A program made the translations under genes and the position numbers. The notes under the pieces are model-generated. The model worked only from the letters and a program-made list of their open reading frames with translations. It searched no databases and was not told where the DNA came from. From Streptomyces sp. ML-6 (GTDB lineage Bacteria > Actinomycetota > Actinomycetes > Streptomycetales > Streptomycetaceae), in the NCBI RefSeq assembly GCF_030116705.1, contig NZ_JAOTIK010000001.1, positions 6,166,501 to 6,230,500 of the forward strand: a stretch of DNA of 64,000 nt, read 5' to 3'. Shown in pieces: positions 26,446 to 34,604 of the stretch; the stretch's first letter is position 1, and each line of letters opens with the position of its first letter.

Positions 26446-27042
26446 ATGGCTAAGACCGGTACGACGACCCAGGGGCTGCGCGCGGCGATCGAGCGCAGCG
26501 GCTACTACCCGGCCCTCGTGGCCGAGGCGGTGGAGGCCGCCGTGGGCGGTGAGCCGGTCGTTTCGTACCTGGTGCACCAGGAGACCACCTTCGACTCCAA
26601 CGAGGTGCGCCGCCACGTCACGGTCCTGGTCCTGACGGACAACCGTTTCATCGTCAGCCACACCGACGAGCAGAACGCCGACACCAGCTCCCCGACGCCG
26701 TACGCCACCACCTCCACCGAGTCGGTCAAGCTCGACCGGATCTCGTCGGTCGTGGTCAGCCGGGTGGTGGCCAACCCCGAGAAGTACGTACCGGGCACCC
26801 TGCCCCGCGAGGTCGTCCTCACCATCGGCTGGGGCGCGGTCTCCCGGATCGACCTGGAGCCCGCCGCCTGCGGCGACCCCAACTGCGAGGCCGACCACGG
26901 CTACACCGGCAGCTCCACCGCCGACGACCTGAGCCTGCGGGTCAGCGAGGCCGGCGACGGCCCGGACACCGTGCGCCAGACCCTCGCCTTCGCCCAGTCG
27001 CTCTCCGAGGCCACGGCCGCGACCGCCGCGACCGGCCGCTGA
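26446..27042 (+). CDS. DUF5998-family conserved protein
   Basis: A 198-residue cytoplasmic protein of unknown function that I recognise as the actinobacterial DUF5998 family. ATG 26446 is preceded by TAGGAT (26433-26438) and no ribosome-binding site, so the message is probably leaderless; an ATG at 26437 overlaps that -10. The fold looks alpha/beta with a well-conserved core ('VSYLVHQETTFDSNEVRRHV', 'LTDNRFIVSHTDEQ', 'REVVLTIGWGAVSRIDLEP') and a Cys-containing loop (ACGDPNCEADHGY). Its stop overlaps the start of the phosphodiesterase gene by one base, so the two are co-translated. Confidence 0.88.
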   Translation: MAKTGTTTQGLRAAIERSGYYPALVAEAVEAAVGGEPVVSYLVHQETTFDSNEVRRHVTVLVLTDNRFIVSHTDEQNADTSSPTPYATTSTESVKLDRISSVVVSRVVANPEKYVPGTLPREVVLTIGWGAVSRIDLEPAACGDPNCEADHGYTGSSTADDLSLRVSEAGDGPDTVRQTLAFAQSLSEATAATAATGR

Positions 27043-28229
27043 TGGCGCAGCCGGCCTGGCAGGAGCCCGTGCTGCTCCCTGTCGACACCGCCCCCGTCCC
27101 GGAGTACGGCAGCGGATCGCTCTGCGACCTGCTGCCCACGCTCGTCGCCGGACAGGAGGTGCCCGGCTTCACCGCGAGGATCCCCGAACTCACCCCCGCC
27201 GACCGGAACTGCGTGTTCCTGATCGACGGCCTCGGCTGGGAGCAGATCGGGGCCCACCCCGACGAGGCGCCGTTCCTGCACTCCCTGCTCCCCACCTCGC
27301 GCGGCGGCACCGGCCGCCCGATCACCGCGGGCTTCCCGGCCACCACCGCGACCTCGCTCGCCTCGGTCGGCACCGGCCTCCCGCCCGGCGAGCACGGCCT
27401 GCCCGGCTACACCGTGCGCAACCCCGGGACCGGCGAGCTGATGAACCAGCTTCGCTGGAAGCCCTGGACCCCGCCGAAGGCGTGGCAGCCCCACCCCACC
27501 GTCTTCGGGCTCGCCGACGCCGCGGGCGTGCGCACCGCCCAGGTCTCCGCCCCGGCCTTCGAGCAGACCCCGCTCACCAAGGTCGCGCTGAGCGGGGGAT
27601 CGTTCCTGGGCCGGCTGTCCGGCGAGGAACGGATGGACACGGCGGCCGAACGGCTCGCCGCGGGCGACCGGTCGCTGGTCTACACGTATTACAGCGAGGT
27701 CGACGGCATGGGGCACCGCTTCGGCATCGACTCCGACGCCTGGCGCGGCCAGCTGATGTACGTGGACGGCCTCGCCCGGCGCCTGGCCGAACAGCTCCCG
27801 GCTCGCTCGGCGCTGTACATCACCGCCGACCACGGCATGATCGACGTCCCCTTCGACGAGCAGTCCCGGATCGACTTCGACGAGGACTGGGAGCTGCGCG
27901 CGGGCGTGGCCCTGCTCGGCGGCGAGGGCCGGGCCCGGCACGTCTACGCGGTCCCGGGCGCCGAGGCGGACGTCCTGACCGTCTGGCGGGAAGTGCTGGG
28001 CGAGCAGTTCTGGGTGGCGAGCCGGGACGAGGCGATCGCGGCCGGCTGGTTCGGCCCGAGGGTCGACGAACGGGTCCACGGCAGGATCGGGGACGTCGTC
28101 GCGGCGGCCCGTGACGACGTGGTGATCACCGCGTCCGTCAACGAGCCGCACGAGTCCGTGATGGTGGGCATGCACGGCTCGATGACCCCCGTCGAGCAGC
28201 TCGTACCTCTCCTCGAAGTACGCTCGTAA
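27042..28229 (+). CDS. Alkaline-phosphatase-superfamily nucleotide pyrophosphatase/phosphodiesterase
   Basis: A 395-residue enzyme; ATG 27042 overlaps the previous stop (TGATG). The phosphodiesterase domain shows the first metal-binding Asp in 'NCVFLIDGLGWEQIG', the nucleophile Thr in 'ITAGFPATTATSLASVGTG', then 'YSEVDGMGHRFG' and 'ALYITADHGMIDVP', which supply the remaining Asp/His ligands for two Zn ions. No signal peptide, so it is probably cytoplasmic or peripheral. Substrate is unknown; the family hydrolyses nucleotide and phospholipid diesters. Coupling to DUF5998 is conserved in Streptomyces, as far as I recall. Confidence 0.9.
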   Translation: MAQPAWQEPVLLPVDTAPVPEYGSGSLCDLLPTLVAGQEVPGFTARIPELTPADRNCVFLIDGLGWEQIGAHPDEAPFLHSLLPTSRGGTGRPITAGFPATTATSLASVGTGLPPGEHGLPGYTVRNPGTGELMNQLRWKPWTPPKAWQPHPTVFGLADAAGVRTAQVSAPAFEQTPLTKVALSGGSFLGRLSGEERMDTAAERLAAGDRSLVYTYYSEVDGMGHRFGIDSDAWRGQLMYVDGLARRLAEQLPARSALYITADHGMIDVPFDEQSRIDFDEDWELRAGVALLGGEGRARHVYAVPGAEADVLTVWREVLGEQFWVASRDEAIAAGWFGPRVDERVHGRIGDVVAAARDDVVITASVNEPHESVMVGMHGSMTPVEQLVPLLEVRS

Positions 28230-28306
28230 CCGCGTTTTTCCTCCACCGTCGTCGTCACCGCCGTTCCGACCCCGCCCCGGCCCGCCCGAAAGGTGCTCAG
28301 TTCCTC

Positions 28307-28957
28307 ATGCCCGAGCTTGTGTTCTTCTCCGGAACGATGGACTGCGGAAAGAGCACGCTGGCGCTCCAGATCGGCCACAACCGTTCGGCACGCGGCCTGC
28401 AAGGCGTGATCTTCACCCGCGACGACCGGGCGGGGGAGGGCAAGCTCTCCTCGCGCCTGGGGCTGGTCACCGAGGCCGTCGAGGCCGACGAGGGCATGAA
28501 CCTGTTCGCCCATCTCGTCGACCGGATAAGCCGCGGCGGCCGGGCGGACTACGTGATCGTGGACGAGGCGCAGTTCCTGGCCCCCGCACAGATCGACCAG
28601 CTCGCCCGTATCGTCGACGACCTCGACCTGGACGTCTTCGCGTTCGGCATCACCACCGACTTCCGGACCAAGCTGTTCCCCGGCTCCCAGCGGCTGATCG
28701 AGCTGGCCGACCGGGTCGAGACGCTCCAGGTCGAAGCGCTCTGCTGGTGCGGCGCGCGGGCCACGCACAACGCGCGGACGGTCGGCGGCGAGATGGTCGT
28801 CGAAGGCGCCCAGGTGGTCGTGGGGGACGTCAACCAGCAGGCGGGCGAGGTCGGTTACGAGGTGCTGTGCCGACGCCACCACCAGCGCAGGACCACCAGC
28901 GCGACCGCCCGCGCCGCCGCCCTCTCGCCGGACGTACTGCCCGTCACCTCCGTCTGA
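28307..28957 (+). CDS. tdk: Thymidine kinase (type II)
   Basis: Salvage enzyme that phosphorylates thymidine to dTMP, 216 residues. The P-loop is 'GTMDCGKSTLALQ' (9-21). 'VIVDEAQFL' is the Walker B/DEAQ motif. The C-terminal lasso domain carries 'ALCWCGARATHNAR' and 'EVLCRRHH', giving a Cys3/4-type zinc site. ATG 28307 follows a weak AAGGTG at 28291-28296. The C-terminal tail after residue 190 is poorly conserved. Confidence 0.95.
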   Translation: MPELVFFSGTMDCGKSTLALQIGHNRSARGLQGVIFTRDDRAGEGKLSSRLGLVTEAVEADEGMNLFAHLVDRISRGGRADYVIVDEAQFLAPAQIDQLARIVDDLDLDVFAFGITTDFRTKLFPGSQRLIELADRVETLQVEALCWCGARATHNARTVGGEMVVEGAQVVVGDVNQQAGEVGYEVLCRRHHQRRTTSATARAAALSPDVLPVTSV

Positions 28958-28961
28958 ACCG

Positions 28962-28984
28962 TCCCCGCCGTGGTCCGGCGGGGA
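28962..28984 (+). terminator. tdk terminator
   Basis: Nine-bp stem (28962-28970 with 28976-28984), immediately before the -10 of the next gene. Confidence 0.65.
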
Positions 28985-29000
28985 TGCTTAGGATGACGCC

Positions 29001-29867
29001 GTGAACACGGTGAGCGGGAAAGAGGTCGAGTCCGGGCCGGGCCCGTCGGGCAAGGTGCAGCCGAGACAACTGATCGTGACGGTCTACGGGCTGTACGCAC
29101 GCGACACCGGGGGCTGGATGTCGGTGGCCTCGCTGATCCGGCTGCTCGCCGACCTCGGCGTCGAGGCACCGACCGTGCGCTCCTCCGTCTCCCGGCTGAA
29201 GCGCGTCGGACTGCTGGAGGCCCGGACGGTCTCCGGGGCGGCCGGATACCGGATCTCGTCCGGGACCGAGCGGATGCTGAGTGACGGCGATCCGCGCATC
29301 TTCGCGACCCGGCGGGCCACCCTGGACGAGGGCTGGGTGCTCGTGGTCTTCTCGGTGCCCGAATCGGAGCGCGCCCGGCGGCACACCCTGCGCACCCAGC
29401 TGACCCGGCTCGGTTTCGGCTCCGTCTCCGCCGGGGTGTGGATCGCACCGGGACATGTGCACGACGAGGTCGAGGCCGTGCTGGCCAGGCACGGACTGCG
29501 TGCGTACGCCGACCTCTTCCGGGCCGACCACCTCCCGGCCGGCGGGGGCGAGGAGCTCGCGGAGAAGGTCGGTTCCTGGTGGGACACCGCCCGGCTGCAG
29601 CGGCTGTACGTCGAATTCCTCGACGCGCACCGCCCGTTCGCCGAACGGATCGCGAACGGCGCGACGGTGACGGACCGCGAGGCGTTCACGACGTACATCA
29701 GGGTGCTCACCGACTGGCGCCGGCTCGTCTACCTCGATCCCGGTGTCGCGCGCGAGCTGCTGCCGGCCGAATGGAGCGGGACGGAGGCGGTCGAGCTCTT
29801 CGGCGAGTTGCACGCCCGGCTGGCCGGCCCCGCCCGCCGGCACGTCGAACGGGTCAGGACCGGCTGA
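29001..29867 (+). CDS. PaaX-family transcriptional regulator
   Basis: A 288-residue regulator. GTG 29001 is preceded by TAGGAT (28989-28994) without a ribosome-binding site: probable leaderless start. The N-terminal winged HTH includes 'LIVTVYGLYARDTGGWMSVA' and 'PTVRSSVSRLKRVGLLEAR'. The PaaX central (Cas2-like) domain and PaaX_C domain follow, with 'GWVLVVFSVPESERARRHTL' and 'GVWIAPGHVHDEVEAVL'. PaaX represses phenylacetate catabolism in other bacteria, but no paa genes lie here, so its target is open. Confidence 0.9.
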   Translation: MNTVSGKEVESGPGPSGKVQPRQLIVTVYGLYARDTGGWMSVASLIRLLADLGVEAPTVRSSVSRLKRVGLLEARTVSGAAGYRISSGTERMLSDGDPRIFATRRATLDEGWVLVVFSVPESERARRHTLRTQLTRLGFGSVSAGVWIAPGHVHDEVEAVLARHGLRAYADLFRADHLPAGGGEELAEKVGSWWDTARLQRLYVEFLDAHRPFAERIANGATVTDREAFTTYIRVLTDWRRLVYLDPGVARELLPAEWSGTEAVELFGELHARLAGPARRHVERVRTG

Positions 29868-29875
29868 GGCCGAGC

Positions 29876-29912
29876 CCGGGCGGGCGGCGGACCCGGTCCG
29901 CCGCCCGCCCGG
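29876..29912. terminator. Terminator between paaX-like and VOC genes
   Basis: Perfect 16-bp stem (29876-29891 with 29897-29912), CCCGG loop, between convergent genes. Confidence 0.85.
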
Positions 29913-29930
29913 AGGCCGCCCGGTGGGTTC

Positions 29931-30707
29931 TCAGCTCTTGGCGGACCGGATGATCGTGAACGCCGCGCCCTCCGGGTCCGCCACGGTCGCCACCCGTCCG
30001 CCCGACCCCTCCCGGGGCGGTTGCAGGACGGATCCGCCGAGCTCCACCACGCGCCGGGCGGCCTCGTCGGTGTCGAGGACCTCGAAGTACGTCATCCAGT
30101 GCGGCCCCCGGTCGCGCGGCAGGGCGTGGCCGACGCCGTGCAGCGAGGCCACCGGGCGGCCTTCCAGGTACAGGGTCTGGTAGTCGAAGTCGGCCGAGAC
30201 GACCGCCTCGGCCTCGTAACCGAAGACCGTCTGGTAGAACTTGCAGACCGTCGAGGTCTCGCGGGTCACCAGCTCGTTCCAGACGGGTGTGCCGGGCGCC
30301 CCGGCGAGTGCCGTGCCGATGTGCGCGGCCGCCTGCCAGATCCCGAAGACCGCGCCGCCGGGGTCGGAGGCGATGGCCATCCGGCCCGCCTCGCCCGCGT
30401 CGAGCGGTCCGACGGCGACGGTCCCGCCGCAGGACCGGATGGTCTCCGCGGTGGCGTCCGCGTCGTCGGTGGCCAGATAGGTCGTCCAGGCGACGGGCAG
30501 GTGCCGATCCGGCGGCAGCTGCCCGAGCCCCGCCACCACTTTCCCGTCGACCAGCGCACGGACGTACGGACCCAGCTGATCCGGACCCGGCACGAACTCC
30601 CAGCCGAACAGATCGGCGTAGAAGCTCCGGGTCGTGCTCAGCCCGTGCACGATCAGGCTCACCCAGCAGGGCGTTCCGGGGGTACGAGCGGTGGCAGCCT
30701 CGGTCAT
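29931..30707 (-). CDS. VOC-family (glyoxalase/bleomycin-resistance fold) protein
   Basis: A 258-residue protein made of two tandem VOC units (about 10-125 and 135-255): 'SLIVHGLSTTRSFYADLFGW' begins the first and 'ELVTRETSTVCKFYQTVFGY' the second; each ends in a 'DPGGAVFGIWQ' or 'DPEGAAFTIIR' strand. Start chosen at ATG complement 30705-30707, nine bases after GGAG; another ATG two codons earlier is possible. Such two-domain VOC proteins are common in Streptomyces and bind metal or small aromatic compounds, but no substrate can be assigned. Confidence 0.88.
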   Translation of the reverse strand: MTEAATARTPGTPCWVSLIVHGLSTTRSFYADLFGWEFVPGPDQLGPYVRALVDGKVVAGLGQLPPDRHLPVAWTTYLATDDADATAETIRSCGGTVAVGPLDAGEAGRMAIASDPGGAVFGIWQAAAHIGTALAGAPGTPVWNELVTRETSTVCKFYQTVFGYEAEAVVSADFDYQTLYLEGRPVASLHGVGHALPRDRGPHWMTYFEVLDTDEAARRVVELGGSVLQPPREGSGGRVATVADPEGAAFTIIRSAKS

Positions 30708-30845
30708 CGTCATTCTCTCCTCGGACCATTGTGTGGCCGTACGGGGGAACGGGGCCCGCGTGCCGTCATGCGGCACGGCATGTGTACGCCCCGTGGAGAT
30801 GGTTGCACCACCCGGCGCGCGATGCGTCCGGCCGCGCCGCACACC

Positions 30846-30866
30846 CCGGGATTCCAGGAATCCCGG
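30846..30866. promoter_or_regulatory. 21-bp perfect odd palindrome upstream of the rhodanese gene
   Basis: CCGGGATTCC-A-GGAATCCCGG at 30846-30866, between divergent VOC and sulfurtransferase genes and about 80 bases before the latter. Candidate operator; an alternative is a leader hairpin. Confidence 0.5.
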
Positions 30867-30946
30867 CCCGGGAGGATCGATTCGCCGTGGTACGGCCACC
30901 TCGAAGGTGCTACGGGCGGGGTGGCTCCTGAGCGAGGATGGCTTTC

Positions 30947-31774
30947 ATGAAGCCCATCATCACCGCATCCGAATACGCGAGCGAGTCGGCGGGGCCACGT
31001 CCGCCGGTGCTCCTGGACGTACGTTGGCAGCTGGGCGGGCCGCACGGCCGGCCCGACTACGAGGCCGGGCACATCCCCGGCGCGGTCTTCGTCGACCTGG
31101 ACGCGGAACTGGCCGGTCCGGCGGGCACCGGGGGCCGCCATCCACTGCCCGACCCGGAGGAATTCGGTGCGGTGATGCGCCGGGCCGGGGTTTCCGGGGA
31201 CACCCCTGTCGTGGTGTACGACGGCGGCCAGGGCTGGGCGGCGGCGCGGGCCTGGTGGCTGCTGCGCTGGACCGGACACCAGGACGTCCGGGTCCTGGAC
31301 GGCGGGCTCGCCGCGTGGCCGGGCGAACTCCAGAAGGAGATCCCCGCCCCGGCCGAGGGCGACTTCCGGCCCGTCCCCGGCGGACTGCCGCTGCTGGACG
31401 CGGACGGGGCGGCGGCGCTGGCCGACTCGGGGCTGCTGCTCGACGCCCGGGCCGTCGAGCGCTACCGGGGCGATGTGGAGCCGATCGACCGGGTGGGCGG
31501 CCACATCCCGGGCGCCGTATCGGCCCCGACCTCGGAGAACACCGGCGACGACGGCCGGTTCCTGGCCCCGGAGGCACTCGCCGCCCGGTTCGGGGAACTC
31601 GGCGCGGACCGGGCGGAGGCGGTCGGTGTCTACTGCGGCTCCGGTGTGTCGGGCGCCCATGAGGTGCTGGCCCTGGCCGTCGCCGGGATCCCCGCGGCGC
31701 TGTACGCGGGCTCCTGGTCCGAGTGGTCCGCCGACGAGTCCCGCCCGGTCGCCACGGGACCCGAACCCCGGTAA
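30947..31774 (+). CDS. Sulfurtransferase with two rhodanese domains
   Basis: Thiosulfate or 3-mercaptopyruvate sulfurtransferase-like enzyme of 275 residues. The first rhodanese domain (about 5-120) is inactive, with Asp at the catalytic position ('VVVYDGGQGWAAARAWW'). The second (about 150-265) has the active-site Cys in 'VYCGSGVSGAHEVLAL'. The loop CGSGVSG is of the rhodanese/MST type. ATG 30947 is preferred: GAGGAT (30934-30939) upstream suggests a leaderless start, and the ATG at 30938 overlaps that -10. Confidence 0.92.
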   Translation: MKPIITASEYASESAGPRPPVLLDVRWQLGGPHGRPDYEAGHIPGAVFVDLDAELAGPAGTGGRHPLPDPEEFGAVMRRAGVSGDTPVVVYDGGQGWAAARAWWLLRWTGHQDVRVLDGGLAAWPGELQKEIPAPAEGDFRPVPGGLPLLDADGAAALADSGLLLDARAVERYRGDVEPIDRVGGHIPGAVSAPTSENTGDDGRFLAPEALAARFGELGADRAEAVGVYCGSGVSGAHEVLALAVAGIPAALYAGSWSEWSADESRPVATGPEPR

Positions 31775-31846
31775 CGGAACGTGCGCCGGCCCGGGCCGCC
31801 GGAAGCCCTGGCCCGGTAATCGCGCGGCGCGGAAGGCGCACACGGC

Positions 31847-31882
31847 ACGGGGGCCCGTACGCAGCGGCGTACGGGCCCCCGT
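31847..31882. terminator. Terminator between rhodanese gene and sepH
   Basis: Perfect 16-bp stem (31847-31862 with 31867-31882) with an AGCG loop, between convergent genes. Confidence 0.88.
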
Positions 31883-31902
31883 CACGCTGTGGTCACCCCG
31901 GC

Positions 31903-32970
31903 TCAGTCCTGCTTCTTCCGGCGGGTGCCGAAGACGATCTCGTCCCAGCTCGGCACGGCGGCCCGGCGGCCCGGACGGACCCCGTCCGCCTCGGCCTGGC
32001 GGTCCGTCGTCCCGGTCAGCCGGTCGCGGTGACCGGCCACCGCCCGCGGCATCAGCACGTCGGCATAGGCGGAACCGGCACCCGCGGAGGCCGCGGCGGC
32101 CGGCGGTTCGCCGGCCTCCGGCTCCTGCACGGCGGGCTCGATCGCGGGCGGCTCGGGCGGCGCGGGCCGTTCCGGCACCACCATGTCGCCGCGGAAGCTC
32201 GGCACCGCTTCCAGCAGGCTGGTCAGCGAATCGCGCTCACTGGCGGAGATGCCCGCGACGTGTTCCTCGGGCTCGGGTGCGGGCACCGGGGCCGTGGGGC
32301 GTTCCATCTGGCGGTCCAGGGCGCGGTCCAGCGGCCGGTCGCGCGGCAGCCGGGCGATCCGGGGCACGAACGGGAAGCTCGGCTCGGGCGCGGCGACGTC
32401 GTCGGTCTCGCCGATCAGCGAACGCGCCTCGTCGTCCACGGCCTGGACCAGACGGCGGGGCGGGTCGTACGTCCAGCTCGCCGAGTGCGGCTCGCTCGCG
32501 ACCCGGTAGACCAGGAGGACCTCCCAGGTGCCGTCGTCCCGGCGCCAGGAGTCCCACTGGACGGTCTCCTTGTCGGCGCCGCGCAGCAGCAGCCGCTCCT
32601 GCACCGCCTCGCCGAGCTGGGGGCCGGTGTTCTCGCCGGGACGGCGCACGGGGGTCTTCCGGGCCCGCTCGGCCATGAAGGCGCGCTCCGCGAGCACGGG
32701 GCCCTCGAATCGGCGGACACGATCGACCGGAATGCCGGCGAACTGGGCGACCTCCTCCGCGGAGGCGCCGGCTCGTATCCGGGCCTGGATGTCGCGGGGA
32801 CGGAGGTGGCTCTCCACCTCGATCTCGATCTGGCCGAGGCGCGCGCGGTCGTTGCGCACGGCGGCCCGCAGCCGCTCGTCGATCGGAAGCGTGTACTCCG
32901 TGCTGTCCGCAGCCTTGAGCACCAGTCGTGTGCCGTCGTTGGAGACGGCCACGACACGCAGTTCGGGCAT
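31903..32970 (-). CDS. sepH: Cell division protein SepH (DUF3071)
   Basis: A 355-residue cytoplasmic FtsZ-binding protein that stimulates Z-ring assembly in Streptomyces. Start ATG complement 32968-32970 behind GGGAGG. The N-terminal DUF3071 domain (1-175) starts 'MPELRVVAVSNDGTRLVLK' and includes a helix-turn-helix-like segment 'DIQARIRAGASAEEVAQFAG' needed for FtsZ interaction in the family. A long Pro/Ala-rich linker (about 200-320) leads to the conserved C-terminal motif 'VPSWDEIVFGTRRKK'. It is convergent with the rhodanese gene and divergent, 496 bases away, from a membrane-protein gene. Confidence 0.94.
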   Translation of the reverse strand: MPELRVVAVSNDGTRLVLKAADSTEYTLPIDERLRAAVRNDRARLGQIEIEVESHLRPRDIQARIRAGASAEEVAQFAGIPVDRVRRFEGPVLAERAFMAERARKTPVRRPGENTGPQLGEAVQERLLLRGADKETVQWDSWRRDDGTWEVLLVYRVASEPHSASWTYDPPRRLVQAVDDEARSLIGETDDVAAPEPSFPFVPRIARLPRDRPLDRALDRQMERPTAPVPAPEPEEHVAGISASERDSLTSLLEAVPSFRGDMVVPERPAPPEPPAIEPAVQEPEAGEPPAAAASAGAGSAYADVLMPRAVAGHRDRLTGTTDRQAEADGVRPGRRAAVPSWDEIVFGTRRKKQD

Positions 32971-33466
32971 GGGGACCTCCCGGGTGGTGCCTGCCGACGT
33001 CACGTGCGTCGCTGCTTCCGCTAGTCGAGTGTGGCCTGCCCGGCTGCAGCCTGCCACAACATTGCCGTGGTACCCGGCGTGTCGGGCGTGAGCCCTTGAT
33101 CGCCGGTATGACACGGTGACCCATTCTGCAACAGAAAGTGACCGTCGGTCACTTCGTGTGGCCAGTCCCCGTGCGATGCCGTGGCGCCGCCGGATCGAGT
33201 GCCTCCTTCGGCCCCCTCCCGAAGATCCCGGACACCCGTGAGGGAATCCTGCCCCAGGGCTCGCAACAGTACTCCATTCGGGCCACGAGGGTGGAGCGCC
33301 GCGCCGCCCGAGTTCTCGCCGGAGGGGGACTCGGGTCAGCCCGTCGTGCGCGGGCTACTCCTCGACCGTGTCCTCCTTCACACAATCCCCGGAAGCGGAA
33401 CTATCCACTTCGCTCATTTGTCCCTTCCTGTTGCATGGTGGGAGAGATGTCAATCAAGGGCTGGGA
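32971..33466. other. Divergent upstream region of sepH and a membrane-protein gene
   Basis: A 496-base gap with no convincing ORF. The clearest element is the 19-base perfect odd palindrome AAGTGACCG-T-CGGTCACTT at 33136-33154. A related GGTGACC occurs at 33115-33121. No promoter hexamers were assigned with confidence. AAGGG at 33456-33460 is the ribosome-binding site of the downstream gene. Confidence 0.5.
33136..33154. promoter_or_regulatory. 19-bp perfect odd palindrome upstream of sepH
   Basis: Nine-base arms around a single T, 166 bases before the sepH start. Symmetry and size fit a dimeric repressor site; no regulator is identified. Confidence 0.55.
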
Positions 33467-34576
33467 ATGGTGCAGAAGCCGGAAAGCGACACGGAACCCA
33501 AGGAAAGGCGCATAGATCTGAGCGTGCCGCAGGTGGCGGGCAGTGCCGTGGCGGCGGTCGCGGCAGCGGTGGCGGCCTCTCAGCTGGGCGTGTACGGAAC
33601 GGTTCTCGGCGCCGGTGTGATGAGCGTCGTGGCCACCTGCGGCGGCTCGGTCTTCCAGCACTTCTTCCGCCGTACGGGGGAGCAGATCCGCGAGGTCACC
33701 GTCCAGGTGAAGCATCCGGACCGCGAAGTGTCCGTGCACGCGGCCGAGTCGGTCGCCGGGCGGGCCCCGAAGGGGGCGCGCAGGTCGCCGGACGGGACCC
33801 CGCCCGGCACCCTGGACGCCACCGCGGTGATGCGCGCCGTGGACGCCGCGGCGGGGCCGCGCGAAGCGGACGAAACGATGCTGCTGCGCGGTGCGGACGG
33901 TGCGCCGGTCCCCCGCGACCCGGACGGCACGATGCTCCTGCGCCACGTCGCCGGGGACCGCAACGTCGCCGGGGACGCGGAACGCACCCGGATGCTGCCG
34001 GCGTACGACGGTTCCGGGGCGCCCGCCACCGGCCGCCCGGCGGTGGACGAGGAGTTCTCCGAGGCCACCACCCACGGCACCCGGGTCCGGGGCTGGAAGC
34101 GGTCCGCGCTCGGGGCGGCCGTGGTCTTCGCCCTGACCATGGCCGGGATCACCACCTACGAGCTGATCTCCGGCTCCGACCTGAGCGGCGGCAAGGGCAC
34201 GACCGTGGGCTCCGTGGTGCGCGGCGGGGAGCGGAACTCCGGCACGGACGACCCGGCACCGCAGACGGACACCGGCCCTGGCCGGGAACGGACGCCGGAA
34301 CAGGGCGATGGCACGGCGACGCCCGGCACGACCCCGCAGGACGGCCGGAGCGGAGCCCCGGAGACCGGCCGGGGCGGCGGCCCGTCCACCGCTCCGACGA
34401 CCGGTCCCACACCGTCCGGCGACACCGGCGACCGCACGAGCCAGGCCCCGGAGACCACGCCCTCCCCGGCGGCGTCCGGCGACGGCGGGGCGCCCACCGA
34501 CCCGGCGCCCGCGGGCACGGACGACGCCCCGGCGCAGGGCGACCGGGGCGTCACCGGCGCGGAGACCGGTCAGTGA
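33467..34576 (+). CDS. Uncharacterised membrane-anchored protein
   Basis: I do not recognise this 369-residue protein beyond its being a Streptomyces conserved hypothetical. ATG 33467 follows AAGGG by 6 bases. An N-terminal hydrophobic stretch (about 25-70, 'AGSAVAAVAAAVAASQLGVY' then 'VLGAGVMSVVATCGGSVFQH') suggests one or two membrane helices. A middle cytoplasmic region with three DETMLLR/DGTMLLR/ERTRMLP-like repeats follows (about 125-190). A single helix (about 213-232, 'SALGAAVVFALTMAGITTYE') precedes a Pro/Thr/Gly-rich extracellular tail. The repeats T-M-L-L and T-R-M-L resemble FHA-binding phospho-threonine motifs (inference). It is divergent from sepH. Confidence 0.75.
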   Translation: MVQKPESDTEPKERRIDLSVPQVAGSAVAAVAAAVAASQLGVYGTVLGAGVMSVVATCGGSVFQHFFRRTGEQIREVTVQVKHPDREVSVHAAESVAGRAPKGARRSPDGTPPGTLDATAVMRAVDAAAGPREADETMLLRGADGAPVPRDPDGTMLLRHVAGDRNVAGDAERTRMLPAYDGSGAPATGRPAVDEEFSEATTHGTRVRGWKRSALGAAVVFALTMAGITTYELISGSDLSGGKGTTVGSVVRGGERNSGTDDPAPQTDTGPGRERTPEQGDGTATPGTTPQDGRSGAPETGRGGGPSTAPTTGPTPSGDTGDRTSQAPETTPSPAASGDGGAPTDPAPAGTDDAPAQGDRGVTGAETGQ

Positions 34577-34604
34577 CCGGCCCCGGAGACCACCCGACGG
34601 GCGC

